The position numbers and the translations under genes are program-made. A stretch of 10,280 bases of DNA from JBBTQZ01 sp038065435 (GTDB lineage: Bacteria > Patescibacteriota > Minisyncoccia > Phycocordibacterales > WO2-35-19): contig JBBTQZ010000019.1 of the NCBI GenBank assembly GCA_038065435.1, forward strand, positions 1 through 10,280. Direction: 5' to 3'. This document shows, in pieces, positions 3,978 to 10,280 of the stretch. The notes beneath the pieces were generated by a model. The model was not told the origin of the DNA and ran no database searches. It saw only the letters and a list, made by a program, of their open reading frames with translations. Positions within the stretch are counted from its first letter, which is position 1. Each line of letters opens with the position of its first letter.

Positions 3978-4241
3978 ATGCCAAACAAAGACGAATACAA
4001 AAAAATTTTTAGCGAGATAATTCAAAAGCAAATAGTGATACTTGGTCCGCAGATAGCGGTACTCAAGGCTCGTAATGTGCCAGGACTTACCGTAGAAGAC
4101 AGTGGGGAAGTGACCAATATATCTGGCAGTGAGCAAATGGCTCTACATCAGCTTATAGATGAATACGTAGCTCTTTCTGGAGAGATAGTGAAAAATGCCG
4201 TCAATTCTGTCTTTGAAAAATATCCTTCTATAAAAAATTAA
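3978..4241 (+). CDS. Conserved-looking 87-residue protein of unknown function
   Basis: A small soluble protein, first in an operon with a membrane protein and a histidine kinase. Residues 15-30 are helical with an ILGPQIAVLKARNVPGL stretch, followed by a short acidic turn with a V-x-x-I strand (38-48) and a helical second half (52-85) ending near YPSIKN. I have the impression of similar proteins in CPR genomes but cannot assign a family. There is no cysteine, signal peptide or membrane helix. Eight bases separate it from the next gene, so it is probably cotranscribed and may be an accessory or regulator of the kinase; this is inferred from position only. Confidence 0.7.
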   Translation: MPNKDEYKKIFSEIIQKQIVILGPQIAVLKARNVPGLTVEDSGEVTNISGSEQMALHQLIDEYVALSGEIVKNAVNSVFEKYPSIKN

Positions 4242-4249
4242 TAAAAAAT

Positions 4250-4582
4250 ATGATAAACACTACAATAACAGGAGATCAGATAACATACGCAAGTGCTTTT
4301 ACTAGCAATCTATCTTTCCTTTTGGCTGTTGTCATAGGTATCGTAGCTACTTATTTTGTATTTAGAGCGGCTAGTAAGATGGGTGGAGGGCTCTTCGGAT
4401 TGGTGCTCAATTATGTAGGTACTGGCATGATCTTCATCGTCATCGGCGCTGTGTCCGTAGCTCTTCGGGCTTACTTTGAACCTATATGGCTAGAACTTGG
4501 TTATATAGTATTTTTCTCTCTGGGGTTTGTATTCTTGGTTATAGGGGCCGAAAAACTTCTTAAAGGTATAACCGCTAATTAA
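4250..4582 (+). CDS. Small three-helix membrane protein
   Basis: 110 residues. Three hydrophobic segments at about 20-40, 48-72 and 80-102, with a Gly-rich link (MGGGLFG, 44-50) between the first two. A short basic end follows the third (KLLKGI). No signal peptidase site or catalytic motif is visible. The gene lies one base upstream of the histidine kinase start and eight bases after the 87-residue gene, without a Shine-Dalgarno, so translation may be coupled. The arrangement suggests that it senses a signal in the membrane for the kinase or anchors it. Family unknown; could also be an unrelated integral membrane protein. Confidence 0.7.
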   Translation: MINTTITGDQITYASAFTSNLSFLLAVVIGIVATYFVFRAASKMGGGLFGLVLNYVGTGMIFIVIGAVSVALRAYFEPIWLELGYIVFFSLGFVFLVIGAEKLLKGITAN

Positions 4583-4583
4583 A

Positions 4584-5990
4584 ATGAGCTCTGCGCTTGT
4601 TCTTAGCGCTATCTTTGGTCTTTTGTTTGTAGCTGCATTGCTCGCAGTAACTTTTCTTCACTTTGCTCTAGAAAAAAGAAAACTAGAGATACAAAAAGAA
4701 AAAAATAGATCAGCCAGGCAACTTTATGAGCTCTCTATTTTGAAAGAAATAGGAGAAAGAGTGGGGTATTCTTTGGATATTGAAGAGATACTCCGGATCA
4801 TAACAAATTCTCTGCGACAATTTATAGATTATACAGCTGTGGGCTTTGTGGTGGTATATGAAAAGCAACTAAAACTCAATGTGCATTTCGATAAAGGGGC
4901 TAGCCACTCGTTCTTTGTTGATATGAAAAAGAGAATGCTCGCTTCTATGCAAGCTATCACTGGAGAAGATTACCAAAAAATTCCACTTGAAGAAAGTATT
5001 ACCGGAGCAATAGAAACAGAATCTGGAGCATTTAGAATCGGTTCGTTTTTTAATATCCCTCTTGTTATAGGGGGAAAACTTTCTGGCGTACTTACTGTCA
5101 CTCATGAAAAAGAAGGATTGTACAAAGAAGAAGACATGACCATTCTTTATAAAATTACCTCTCAAGCTTCTGCTGCGGTAGAGAGATTGCAAAAAGTGAT
5201 AAACAGGGAACAAGAGAGGATAGATAAAGTGAGAGAGGAGTATACCAGTATCATAGTGCACGAACTCCGTTCCCCCTTGGATGGTATAAGAAAAATTTGC
5301 GAACTTGTTGTGTCGGGTAAACTAAAAAGTGCTGAAGAGATACAAGAGTATGTCACCATGGCCTACCAAAGCTCTGGTAGGATGATGGAGCTTATAAACG
5401 ATATTCTAGATCTCTCCAAGCTTCAGGCAGGTAAATTTGAATTAAATAAAAGTAACAGCAATATACTAGAGCTCTTAACCAATAGGTTCATTTTCTATAA
5501 AGTATCTAGCGATATGGCCAAAATAGAACTCACGTCCGTCACAGACGAAGCTTTGCCTAAAGAAATGCCTTTCGATAAAGAAGCGGTCAAACAAATGATT
5601 GGCAACCTTCTGTCCAACGCCGTCAAATTTACAAGTCCGGGTGGCCAAATAGTACTTTCAGCCTTTGTCATTAAGCCGGATAAACCATTGCCGGAGATTG
5701 TCTCTAAAATAAACATGCCGGTCTTACCCAAAGCCCAAGATATAAAAGTAAATACTTCATCTATTTGTGTGATGGTATCGGACAATGGTTGTGGTGTGTC
5801 AGAAAGAGTACTGGCGACACTTTTCAAGAATTATGCGCAGGCCAAGTCGGGAGCAACAGAAGGTGGGCAAAAGGGTACTGGGCTTGGGCTTTCTATAGTA
5901 AAACGTATGTCCGAAGCTCATGGGGGCCTAGCGGGGGCTGTATCTAAAGATGGTTTTGGCTCTAGCTTTTTCTTTACATTGCCGATATGA
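4584..5990 (+). CDS. Membrane-anchored GAF-domain sensor histidine kinase
   Basis: 468 residues. One N-terminal membrane helix (about 4-27), a charged linker helix (30-60), a GAF-like domain (about 60-205), then HisKA with the phospho-accepting His226 in HELRSP (226-231) and its helical partner up to about 285. The ATPase domain shows the N box (Asn341 and Asn345, NLLSNAVKFT), the DNGCG box (400-404) and the G2 box KGTGLGLS (430-437). It ends in the usual FFFTLPI. A polar insert of about 30 residues (360-393) between the N and DNG boxes is unusual. All residues for autophosphorylation are present. The input is cytoplasmic (GAF), perhaps a small ligand or redox cue. The likely partner is the response regulator at 6089-6466. 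Kinase assignment is firm; the signal is unknown. Confidence 0.95.
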   Translation: MSSALVLSAIFGLLFVAALLAVTFLHFALEKRKLEIQKEKNRSARQLYELSILKEIGERVGYSLDIEEILRIITNSLRQFIDYTAVGFVVVYEKQLKLNVHFDKGASHSFFVDMKKRMLASMQAITGEDYQKIPLEESITGAIETESGAFRIGSFFNIPLVIGGKLSGVLTVTHEKEGLYKEEDMTILYKITSQASAAVERLQKVINREQERIDKVREEYTSIIVHELRSPLDGIRKICELVVSGKLKSAEEIQEYVTMAYQSSGRMMELINDILDLSKLQAGKFELNKSNSNILELLTNRFIFYKVSSDMAKIELTSVTDEALPKEMPFDKEAVKQMIGNLLSNAVKFTSPGGQIVLSAFVIKPDKPLPEIVSKINMPVLPKAQDIKVNTSSICVMVSDNGCGVSERVLATLFKNYAQAKSGATEGGQKGTGLGLSIVKRMSEAHGGLAGAVSKDGFGSSFFFTLPI

Positions 5991-5996
5991 AGAAAT

Positions 5997-6086
5997 CGTT
6001 AGATAGAAATACATAAGACCCATACCGCCCTTGAATGTATTGCGTATATCTATTAGTATTATCTTATTACAATTAATTATCTAACG
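5997..6086 (+). promoter_or_regulatory. Structured gap with nested inverted repeats before the response regulator
   Basis: An outer nine-base inverted repeat (5997-6005/6078-6086) ends two bases before the ATG at 6089 and encloses a seven-base one (6008-6014/6035-6041). TTGAAT (6031-6036), 17 bases and TAGTAT (6054-6059) form a possible promoter inside it. The outer right arm covers the position of a ribosome binding site, though none is visible. May be a control region for the regulator gene or a small RNA. Confidence 0.35.
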
Positions 6087-6088
6087 GG

Positions 6089-6466
6089 ATGAAAAAAATA
6101 TTAGTAATAGACGATGACCAGTTTTTCGCTAAGACTCTGATGGCGGCATTGCCAGAGGGCAAGTATAATCTTGCTTCGGCCGAAAATGGTGAAGAAGGCC
6201 TTACTAAGATGAAGACAAGCAAACCAGACTTGATCATTCTAGATATTCTTATGCCGAAAATGGACGGTCCATCTTTTCTTAAAACAATAAAAGCTGATCC
6301 AGAATTTTCCGCAATACCTGTCCTTGTCTCCTCCAATCTCTCCAGCCTCAAAAAGGTTAGTGACATGATGACTCTTGGTGCAACTGGCTACATAATAAAG
6401 TCCGATGAAAGTTTGGAATCTATAATACAAGATATAGAGAGGATACTATCCCAGACCAATGGTTAA
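6089..6466 (+). CDS. Single-domain (CheY-like) response regulator
   Basis: 125 residues comprising only a receiver domain. Acidic pocket Asp8-Asp9-Asp10, phospho-acceptor Asp52 (LDILMPKMDG), switch Ser81 (VLVSS) and Lys104 (YIIKSD) are all in place, so phosphorylation should work. There is no DNA-binding or enzymatic output domain, so it must act by protein contact, as a phosphate relay or on motility-like machinery. It follows the histidine kinase gene by 98 bases in the same direction; the pair is a plausible two-component system. The stop codon overlaps that of the convergent VTT membrane protein gene (shared TTAA at 6463-6466), leaving no room for a terminator between them. Confidence 0.93.
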   Translation: MKKILVIDDDQFFAKTLMAALPEGKYNLASAENGEEGLTKMKTSKPDLIILDILMPKMDGPSFLKTIKADPEFSAIPVLVSSNLSSLKKVSDMMTLGATGYIIKSDESLESIIQDIERILSQTNG

Positions 6467-7032
6467 AATATTCTTACTAGTAAATCTCCAAAATAAACAG
6501 TAATAACAGTACTTGGTATAAGACCAACCATGGTGCCAAGTATGTAATTTCTAGCGCCTATACGAGAGACTCCCATTAAAATATTCAAAGCATTAAACGG
6601 CATAATAGGCAGAATGCGCAAGATTATAAGGTCTAACAAAGCTTTGGATTCCAATTTTTGATTGTATGAATTGAGTTTTCCAAAATACTTTTTTTGTAAA
6701 ATACTTTCTACCCAGTTTTTACCCAAAAATCTTGAAAACATAAAAACCAAAATAGCACTCACGAACCCACCGATGAGGCTATAGGTCATACCCATCTTGA
6801 ATCCAAAAAGCATACCCGAGAGCACCATAAATGGCGAAGAAGGTATAAATACAGTAGCCATAATGTAAAGAGCGATGAAAATTATTGGCGCCCATACTCC
6901 AAAAGATAATACTGTTTGCTGTAACCCTTTCGGATCAAACTCGTTTTCATATAGAGTATAAAAAATGATACTTAAGCATATCAGTATTATAAATATAAAG
7001 AATACAACAATTTGCAGTTTTTTGAATTTCAT
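6463..7032 (-). CDS. TVP38/TMEM64-type (VTT domain, DedA superfamily) membrane protein
   Basis: 189 residues. An N-terminal hydrophobic helix (about 7-27), then a VTT (SNARE-associated) domain: P-x-x-P-F-style entry (VFIPSSPFMVLSG, 61-73), LFG.KMG..YSLIGGF (75-90), SRFLG (100-104), the R...P..PFNALN..MG signature (139-154) and GTMVGLIPST (166-175). Family members are integral membrane proteins linked to lipid scrambling or transport; the substrate here is unknown. The start is supported by an extended -10 (TG-C-TATTAT, complement of 7040-7048) seven bases before the ATG, giving a leaderless mRNA. It is divergent from the methyltransferase gene and convergent with the response regulator. The family call is secure. 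Confidence 0.9.
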   Translation of the reverse strand: MKFKKLQIVVFFIFIILICLSIIFYTLYENEFDPKGLQQTVLSFGVWAPIIFIALYIMATVFIPSSPFMVLSGMLFGFKMGMTYSLIGGFVSAILVFMFSRFLGKNWVESILQKKYFGKLNSYNQKLESKALLDLIILRILPIMPFNALNILMGVSRIGARNYILGTMVGLIPSTVITVYFGDLLVRIF

Positions 7033-7039
7033 GTGAATA

Positions 7040-7048
7040 ATAATAGCA
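7040..7048 (-). promoter_or_regulatory. Extended -10 promoter of the VTT gene, divergent region
   Basis: On the minus strand TG-C-TATTAT lies seven bases before the ATG at 7032. The same 18 bases (7033-7050) separate the two divergent start codons, and on the plus strand TAATAA (7038-7043) could be the -10 for the start at 7051, so the two promoters must overlap and may exclude each other. Confidence 0.5.
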
Positions 7049-7050
7049 CA

Positions 7051-7896
7051 ATGGAGTATATCCTTTTAGATAGCGGTACAGGCAGAAAATTGGAACGCCT
7101 CGGCTCCACTCTTTTATCGCGTCCAGACCCACAAGCTATTTGGCCAACTTTTCTTTCTTCTGAAGAATGGCAAAAAGCTGATGCTTCTTTTCATAAGTCT
7201 TGGAAAAAGAAGGATGGTGTGCAAGATAACTGGGTGGTTGAGGTCGGAGGGCTCCAATTTGCCGTCAGTTTAAAAAATTTCAAACATACTGGAGTTTTTC
7301 CTGAACATGTGACCAATTGGGAATGGATTAGAGAGAAGCTTAAAGCTTTAAGCTTAGAGCTAAAAGTTAATTCAAAACTGAAAATTTTAAATCTTTTTGG
7401 TTATACCGGAGGAGCTACTCTTGTGGTGGCTAAAGCTGGAGCGGAAGCGGTACATGTGGATGCCTCTAAACCCTCTGTGCAAGTAGCTAAAGAAAATGCC
7501 AAATTAAATGGATTAGAAAACGCACCGATACGTTGGATACTAGATGATGCTAAAAAATTTGTAGAGCGTGAAGTGAGAAGGGGGGCAGAGTACGACGCGG
7601 TAATTATGGACCCGCCGGTTTTTGGTAGAGGGGCTAAAGGGGAGATCTGGAAGATAGAAGAAGACCTTCTGCCTCTTTTGCAATCTGTAAAAAAGCTTCT
7701 AAAACCTGACTTCAAATTTATTTTACTCAATGGCTATGCCTCTCAATATACCTCGCTTGGCTATGCACAATTACTCACATCAACCTTCCACCTTGAACCC
7801 GAAGAAATAGAATTCGGCGAGCTTTGTATTGAAGAAGATAGCGTAAGAAAATTCAAACTCCCTGCCGGCATCTTTGCACGATGGGCAAGGAAATAA
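7051..7896 (+). CDS. Class I SAM-dependent methyltransferase, RlmI-like (COG1092 type)
   Basis: 281 residues from the ATG at 7051. The longer frame from 7012 would add 13 residues overlapping the divergent gene and lacks support, while MEYILLDSGTGRKLE looks like the natural N-terminus. Signs of the family: HTGVFPEH (79-86) before the Rossmann domain, motif I NLFGYTGGATL (114-124), acidic Asp137 after the second strand (VHVDASKPSV), DDA (165-167) and the catalytic-type motif IV DPPVFGRG (187-194). RlmI proteins methylate 23S rRNA cytosine and carry an N-terminal PUA domain; no recognisable PUA is present here, only a short different N-terminal region, so the exact RNA substrate is uncertain. 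folD follows nine bases later and is probably cotranscribed. Confidence 0.88.
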   Translation: MEYILLDSGTGRKLERLGSTLLSRPDPQAIWPTFLSSEEWQKADASFHKSWKKKDGVQDNWVVEVGGLQFAVSLKNFKHTGVFPEHVTNWEWIREKLKALSLELKVNSKLKILNLFGYTGGATLVVAKAGAEAVHVDASKPSVQVAKENAKLNGLENAPIRWILDDAKKFVEREVRRGAEYDAVIMDPPVFGRGAKGEIWKIEEDLLPLLQSVKKLLKPDFKFILLNGYASQYTSLGYAQLLTSTFHLEPEEIEFGELCIEEDSVRKFKLPAGIFARWARK

Positions 7897-7905
7897 CTAA
7901 AACTA

Positions 7906-8763
7906 ATGGCTAAAATTTTGTATGGAAAACCGGTGAGGGATAAAATGGCAGAAGAGCTAAAAGAAAAAGTAGCTCGGCTTGGGTTTAAGCCTGTTTTGGC
8001 TATTGTGCAAGTTGGAGACAGGGAGGATTCTAACATATACGTACAAAATAAAATAAAGTTTGGAGAAGAAATTGGAGTGCGGGTAGAAGTGGTACACCAA
8101 AGAATTATGAATTATGAATCAAGAATTAAGGGAGAAGAAGAAATTATAAAAGAAATAAAGAAGTTAAATAAAGATGAAAATATAAAGGGCATAATAGTAC
8201 AATTGCCTTTGCCTCAAGGTTTGGATACAGAAAAAATTATAAATATGATAGATTACCATAAGGATGCCGATGGCTTGCGTGTGAGCGACACAAGAGAAAA
8301 CAATTTACTCATCACTCCAGCAACGGCTCGAGCGGTGATGGCTCTGCTCGATTTTTATAAAATAGAAATAAAAAACAAAAAGGTGGCTGTTATCGGTCGT
8401 TCCAGACTTGCAGGTAGTCCGATTGCCCGAACTTTAGAAGAGCGAGGAGCTAAAGTAGAAGTTTGTCATAAAGAGACCTCCAATACTGCAGAAATTTGTA
8501 GGCAATCCGACATATTGATTGTAGCGGCAGGACAGATTGGGCTGGTTAATAAGGATTTTGTAAATGAAAATCAGGTGGTTGTAGATGTGGGGATAAATAG
8601 AGTAATGGGAGAAGCTGAAAAACCCAAACTGGTAGGGGATGTTCTTTTTGACGAAGTGGAACCGTTAGTGAGTGGCATCACTCCTGTACCCGGCGGGGTC
8701 GGCCCACTAACAGTGGCTTGTTTATTTGAGAATTTAATTAATCTGTGCTACCATAATTCATAA
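7906..8763 (+). CDS. folD: Methylenetetrahydrofolate dehydrogenase / cyclohydrolase
   Basis: Bifunctional folate enzyme: NADP-dependent oxidation of 5,10-methylene-THF and hydrolysis of methenyl-THF to 10-formyl-THF, cytoplasmic. 285 residues, normal length. Key features: catalytic Lys49 in Y45VQNKIK, VQLPLP (98-103), KDADG (119-123), the nucleotide site GRSRLAGSP (164-172) and ITPVPGGVGPLTVA (258-271). Between EVVHQ and GEEEIIKE, residues 66-75 (RIMNYESRIK) are encoded by the AT-rich dispersed repeat and make this loop about six residues longer than in E. coli FolD. The last three residues (HNS) and the stop lie in a second, inverted copy. Both sites avoid catalytic residues, so activity is probably intact. 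The gene follows the methyltransferase gene by nine bases. Confidence 0.95.
   Translation: MAKILYGKPVRDKMAEELKEKVARLGFKPVLAIVQVGDREDSNIYVQNKIKFGEEIGVRVEVVHQRIMNYESRIKGEEEIIKEIKKLNKDENIKGIIVQLPLPQGLDTEKIINMIDYHKDADGLRVSDTRENNLLITPATARAVMALLDFYKIEIKNKKVAVIGRSRLAGSPIARTLEERGAKVEVCHKETSNTAEICRQSDILIVAAGQIGLVNKDFVNENQVVVDVGINRVMGEAEKPKLVGDVLFDEVEPLVSGITPVPGGVGPLTVACLFENLINLCYHNS
8101..8130 (+). repeat. Dispersed AT-rich repeat, copy 2, in frame inside folD
   Basis: Three tandem GAATTA/GAATCA-type units (AGAATTATGAATTATGAATC, then AAGAATTAAG). The core is the same as at 3639-3663. It is 30 bases long, keeps the reading frame and encodes ten residues of FolD (66-75) in a variable loop. Confidence 0.6.
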
Positions 8764-8784
8764 TTCATTAGTCATTATTCTAAC
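8752..8784 (-). repeat. Dispersed AT-rich repeat, copy 3, at the folD 3' end
   Basis: Read on the minus strand it begins TTAGAATAATGACTAATG and continues into two GAATTATG units, matching both the flank (TTAGAATAA) and core of the copy at 3639-3663. It forms the folD stop region and the entire spacer to the next gene, and it supplies a -10-like TATTCT (8776-8781, plus strand) seven bases before the ATG at 8789. Confidence 0.6.
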
Positions 8785-8788
8785 TAAC

Positions 8789-9604
8789 ATGTTCAATCAA
8801 ATTTTGGGTGGCGAAGAAAAGAGAGTAGGTAAATGGGCGGCTATATCGCTCATGCTTCTTTCAGCTTTTCTTTTGGTGCAAGTGATAATAAATCTAAAAA
8901 GATTGCCAAATGAAGGAGAGACTTATCCGCAATCTACCATAATGGCGACTGGCGAAGGCGAAGCTTTTGCTATACCGGATATAGCTAGCTTCTCGTTTAC
9001 CGTACAAGAATCTGGCGAATCGGCCGAATCGGCACAAAGATTGCTTGATGGCAAAGTCAACGTTGCTCTTACTATGATCAAAAATGCGGGAGTGGAAGAA
9101 AAAGATATAAAGACTACTAGCTACAATGTGTATCCAAAATATGAGTGGGAGCAAGTATATTGCGTGCAGATGGTGGGGGCGTATTGTCCTCCCGGTAAAA
9201 ATGTACTTGTGGGTTATGAAGTGAGCCAAACTGTAAGTATAAAGATACGCAAAGTAGATATGGCAGGAGAACTTGTCAACAAAGTCGGCTCTAGCGGTAT
9301 TTCCAATATAAGCGGAGTGGACTTTACTATAGATGACAGAGACAGATATGTTGCCGAGGCAAGAGAAGCGGCTATAAAGGAAGCCAAAGAAGAAGCTAAG
9401 CTACTTGCTAAACAGCTTGGAGTAAAGCTCGGTAAGATAATGTATTACAACGACAATGGTAATTACCCTGTGCCATACTACGATGGATATGGGGAGAGAG
9501 GCGGTGGAGATATACAAACTATAGGAGCTCTCGGCAAAGCAATGCTACCTACAGGGGAAACCAAGATCACTTCAAGCGTAACCATAACTTACGAGATAAA
9601 GTAA
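8789..9604 (+). CDS. SIMPL-domain (DUF541) membrane-anchored protein
   Basis: 271 residues. A short cytoplasmic N-terminus is followed by one membrane helix (about 16-36) without a clear cleavage site, then a large extracytoplasmic part. The SIMPL/DUF541 pattern is visible: the first strand with ATGEGEAFAIPDIASFSF (53-70), the helix AESAQRLLDGKVN (79-91), GVEEKDIKTTSYNVYPKY (101-118), the VGYEVSQTVSIKIR strand (141-154), and the helix AREAAIKEAKEEAKLLAKQLG (191-211). Cys125 and Cys133 could form a disulfide. A Tyr/Gly/Pro-rich loop lies at 219-240. Family members are envelope proteins of unclear function, some linked to stress. The gene may be cotranscribed with folD or start from the repeat-borne -10 (8776-8781). 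Confidence 0.88.
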   Translation: MFNQILGGEEKRVGKWAAISLMLLSAFLLVQVIINLKRLPNEGETYPQSTIMATGEGEAFAIPDIASFSFTVQESGESAESAQRLLDGKVNVALTMIKNAGVEEKDIKTTSYNVYPKYEWEQVYCVQMVGAYCPPGKNVLVGYEVSQTVSIKIRKVDMAGELVNKVGSSGISNISGVDFTIDDRDRYVAEAREAAIKEAKEEAKLLAKQLGVKLGKIMYYNDNGNYPVPYYDGYGERGGGDIQTIGALGKAMLPTGETKITSSVTITYEIK

Positions 9605-9612
9605 TTATATAT

Positions 9613-9640
9613 TTGACAGCTTTTTTTAATTTGCTATAAT
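9613..9640 (+). promoter_or_regulatory. Consensus promoter upstream of secE
   Basis: Perfect TTGACA (9613-9618), a 16-base spacer and perfect TATAAT (9635-9640), the latter with an extended -10 TG (9632-9633). The start should fall near 9647. The strongest promoter by eye in the window, fitting the highly expressed secE-nusG-ribosomal protein region. Confidence 0.85.
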
Positions 9641-9650
9641 GGCAATCAAG

Positions 9651-9670
9651 AGACCCCGAAGGGGTTTTTT
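9651..9670 (+). terminator. Terminator hairpin between the secE promoter and secE
   Basis: AGACCCC pairs with GGGGTTT around GAA (one G-U), followed by a T-run to 9670. It is only about 5-20 bases downstream of the expected transcript start. It could end read-through from the SIMPL gene, or act as an attenuator on secE-nusG. Confidence 0.7.
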
Positions 9671-9684
9671 GATAGAATAAACAC

Positions 9685-9861
9685 ATGTCTATACTTAGTT
9701 ATCTCAAAGAAACAAAAGGGGAGCTGGCCCACGTCAATTGGCCAAGCAGAAAGCAATCTGTTGTTTTCAGCATAATTGTTATAATCGTCTCTATCGTGGT
9801 CTCTATATTTTTGGGAGTACTGGATTTTATTTTTTCTAAAATTATTAACTTAGTAATATAA
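9685..9861 (+). CDS. secE: Preprotein translocase subunit SecE
   Basis: 58 residues, the normal size of single-helix bacterial SecE. It clamps SecY in the SecYEG channel of the cytoplasmic membrane. The conserved amphipathic helix and hinge are clear: E-L-x-x-V-x-W-P-S-R-K (residues 13-23), followed by one membrane helix (about 26-50). The ATG is preceded by no Shine-Dalgarno. nusG follows after five bases, the classic bacterial order, supporting both calls. Confidence 0.93.
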   Translation: MSILSYLKETKGELAHVNWPSRKQSVVFSIIVIIVSIVVSIFLGVLDFIFSKIINLVI

Positions 9862-9866
9862 CTCCT

Positions 9867-10280
9867 TTGTCTAAACAACAAATACAAGAAGGAAGAAATT
9901 GGTACGCCATCCACACCTATTCTGGGTATGAAAATGCCGTATCGCGCAACCTAAAACAGCGCATAGAGTCTTTGGGTATGGAAGACAAGATATTCAATGT
10001 GCTCGTGCCGACTGAAAAGAAAATAAAAATAAAAGGCAATAAGAGAGTAGAAGAGGAAGAAAAAATATACCCCGGCTATGTACTTGTAGATATGGTGGTG
10101 ACAGATGATTCTTGGTATGTGGTGCGCAATACTCCGAGAGTAACGGGCTTTGTAGGCTCTGGAGGCTTCCCTGTGCCCCTTGATCAAAAGGAAGTAGACT
10201 CTCTCTTTAGTCGTATGAAATCAGGGACAGTGAAGCACAACATAGATCTTTCTTTGGATGATGCGGTGATGATAGCAGAC
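9867..10280 (+). CDS. nusG: Transcription antitermination factor NusG, 3' end outside window
   Basis: The first 138 codons are present; the gene runs off the window. NusG binds RNA polymerase via its NGN domain and contacts Rho or ribosomal protein S10 through its KOW domain (not yet reached). Family motifs: NWYAIHTYSGYE (11-22), the RNLKQRIESLG helix, PTEKK, YPGYVLVDM (about 68-76) and VRNTPRVTGFVG (about 86-97). No ATG or GTG lies upstream in frame before a stop at 9846-9848, so TTG at 9867 is the most likely start (MSKQQIQEG...). No Shine-Dalgarno is visible; the five-base distance from the secE stop suggests translational coupling. Confidence 0.93.
   Translation, partial: MSKQQIQEGRNWYAIHTYSGYENAVSRNLKQRIESLGMEDKIFNVLVPTEKKIKIKGNKRVEEEEKIYPGYVLVDMVVTDDSWYVVRNTPRVTGFVGSGGFPVPLDQKEVDSLFSRMKSGTVKHNIDLSLDDAVMIAD

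Noticed and set aside
73..5990. UGA recoded as glycine, as in some CPR lineages
   Set aside because: TGA ends the histidine kinase exactly at the usual C-terminus and ends the 73-381 and 995-1246 genes near their hairpins, so the standard code fits.
7012..7050. Methyltransferase start at ATG 7012
   Set aside because: This would overlap the divergent VTT gene and adds a polar, unrelated stretch; ATG 7051 has a -10-like box at leaderless spacing and a natural N-terminus.
7012..8036. Long minus-strand frames opposite the methyltransferase and folD genes
   Set aside because: These are shadows of clearly assigned plus-strand genes, with no independent signals.

Overview
The window reads as a compact bacterial chromosome segment of the Candidate Phyla Radiation / Patescibacteria type (probably Parcubacteria-like). 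This is inferred from the short AT-rich genes, tight spacing, several small unassigned proteins, near absence of Shine-Dalgarno (SD) sequences outside the first 1.3 kb, and several genes whose start codon sits only 6-7 nt after a -10-like hexamer (leaderless style). The code is standard: TGA ends the histidine kinase exactly where that family normally ends.

Bases 1-1300 differ from the rest. They are GC-richer in codon use, dense in perfect hairpins and carry strong SD sites. They hold a small CxCxxC protein (73-381), a run of seven hairpins (385-602), a textbook promoter (622-650) with a palindrome over its -35 box, and a structured stretch of about 320 nt with a possible 53-codon ORF (657-977). 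This ends in a double-hairpin terminator lying directly against the SD of a small two-helix membrane protein (995-1246), and a strong terminator closes the block (1260-1296). The layout resembles an attenuator or riboswitch-type leader, or a free structured RNA. I recognise no known RNA family in it.

Bases 1335-3637 carry an unassigned 372-residue protein with a possible PD-(D/E)XK nuclease core, two tiny convergent genes sharing a bidirectional terminator, and a PduO-type corrinoid adenosyltransferase. Next come tRNA-His (3716-3792), with a non-canonical D-loop/T-loop elbow, and a palindrome-rich spacer (3793-3977).

Bases 3978-6466 form a signalling block: an 87-residue protein, a three-helix membrane protein and a membrane-anchored GAF histidine kinase in one tight operon, followed after a structured gap by a single-domain response regulator. 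A convergent VTT/TVP38-type membrane protein (6463-7032, minus) abuts it and is divergent from an RlmI-like methyltransferase, which is followed by folD and a SIMPL-domain protein. The window closes with secE and the start of nusG, the usual head of the ribosomal protein/rpoBC region. A short AT-rich repeat occurs in three places, including in frame inside folD and at its 3' end.
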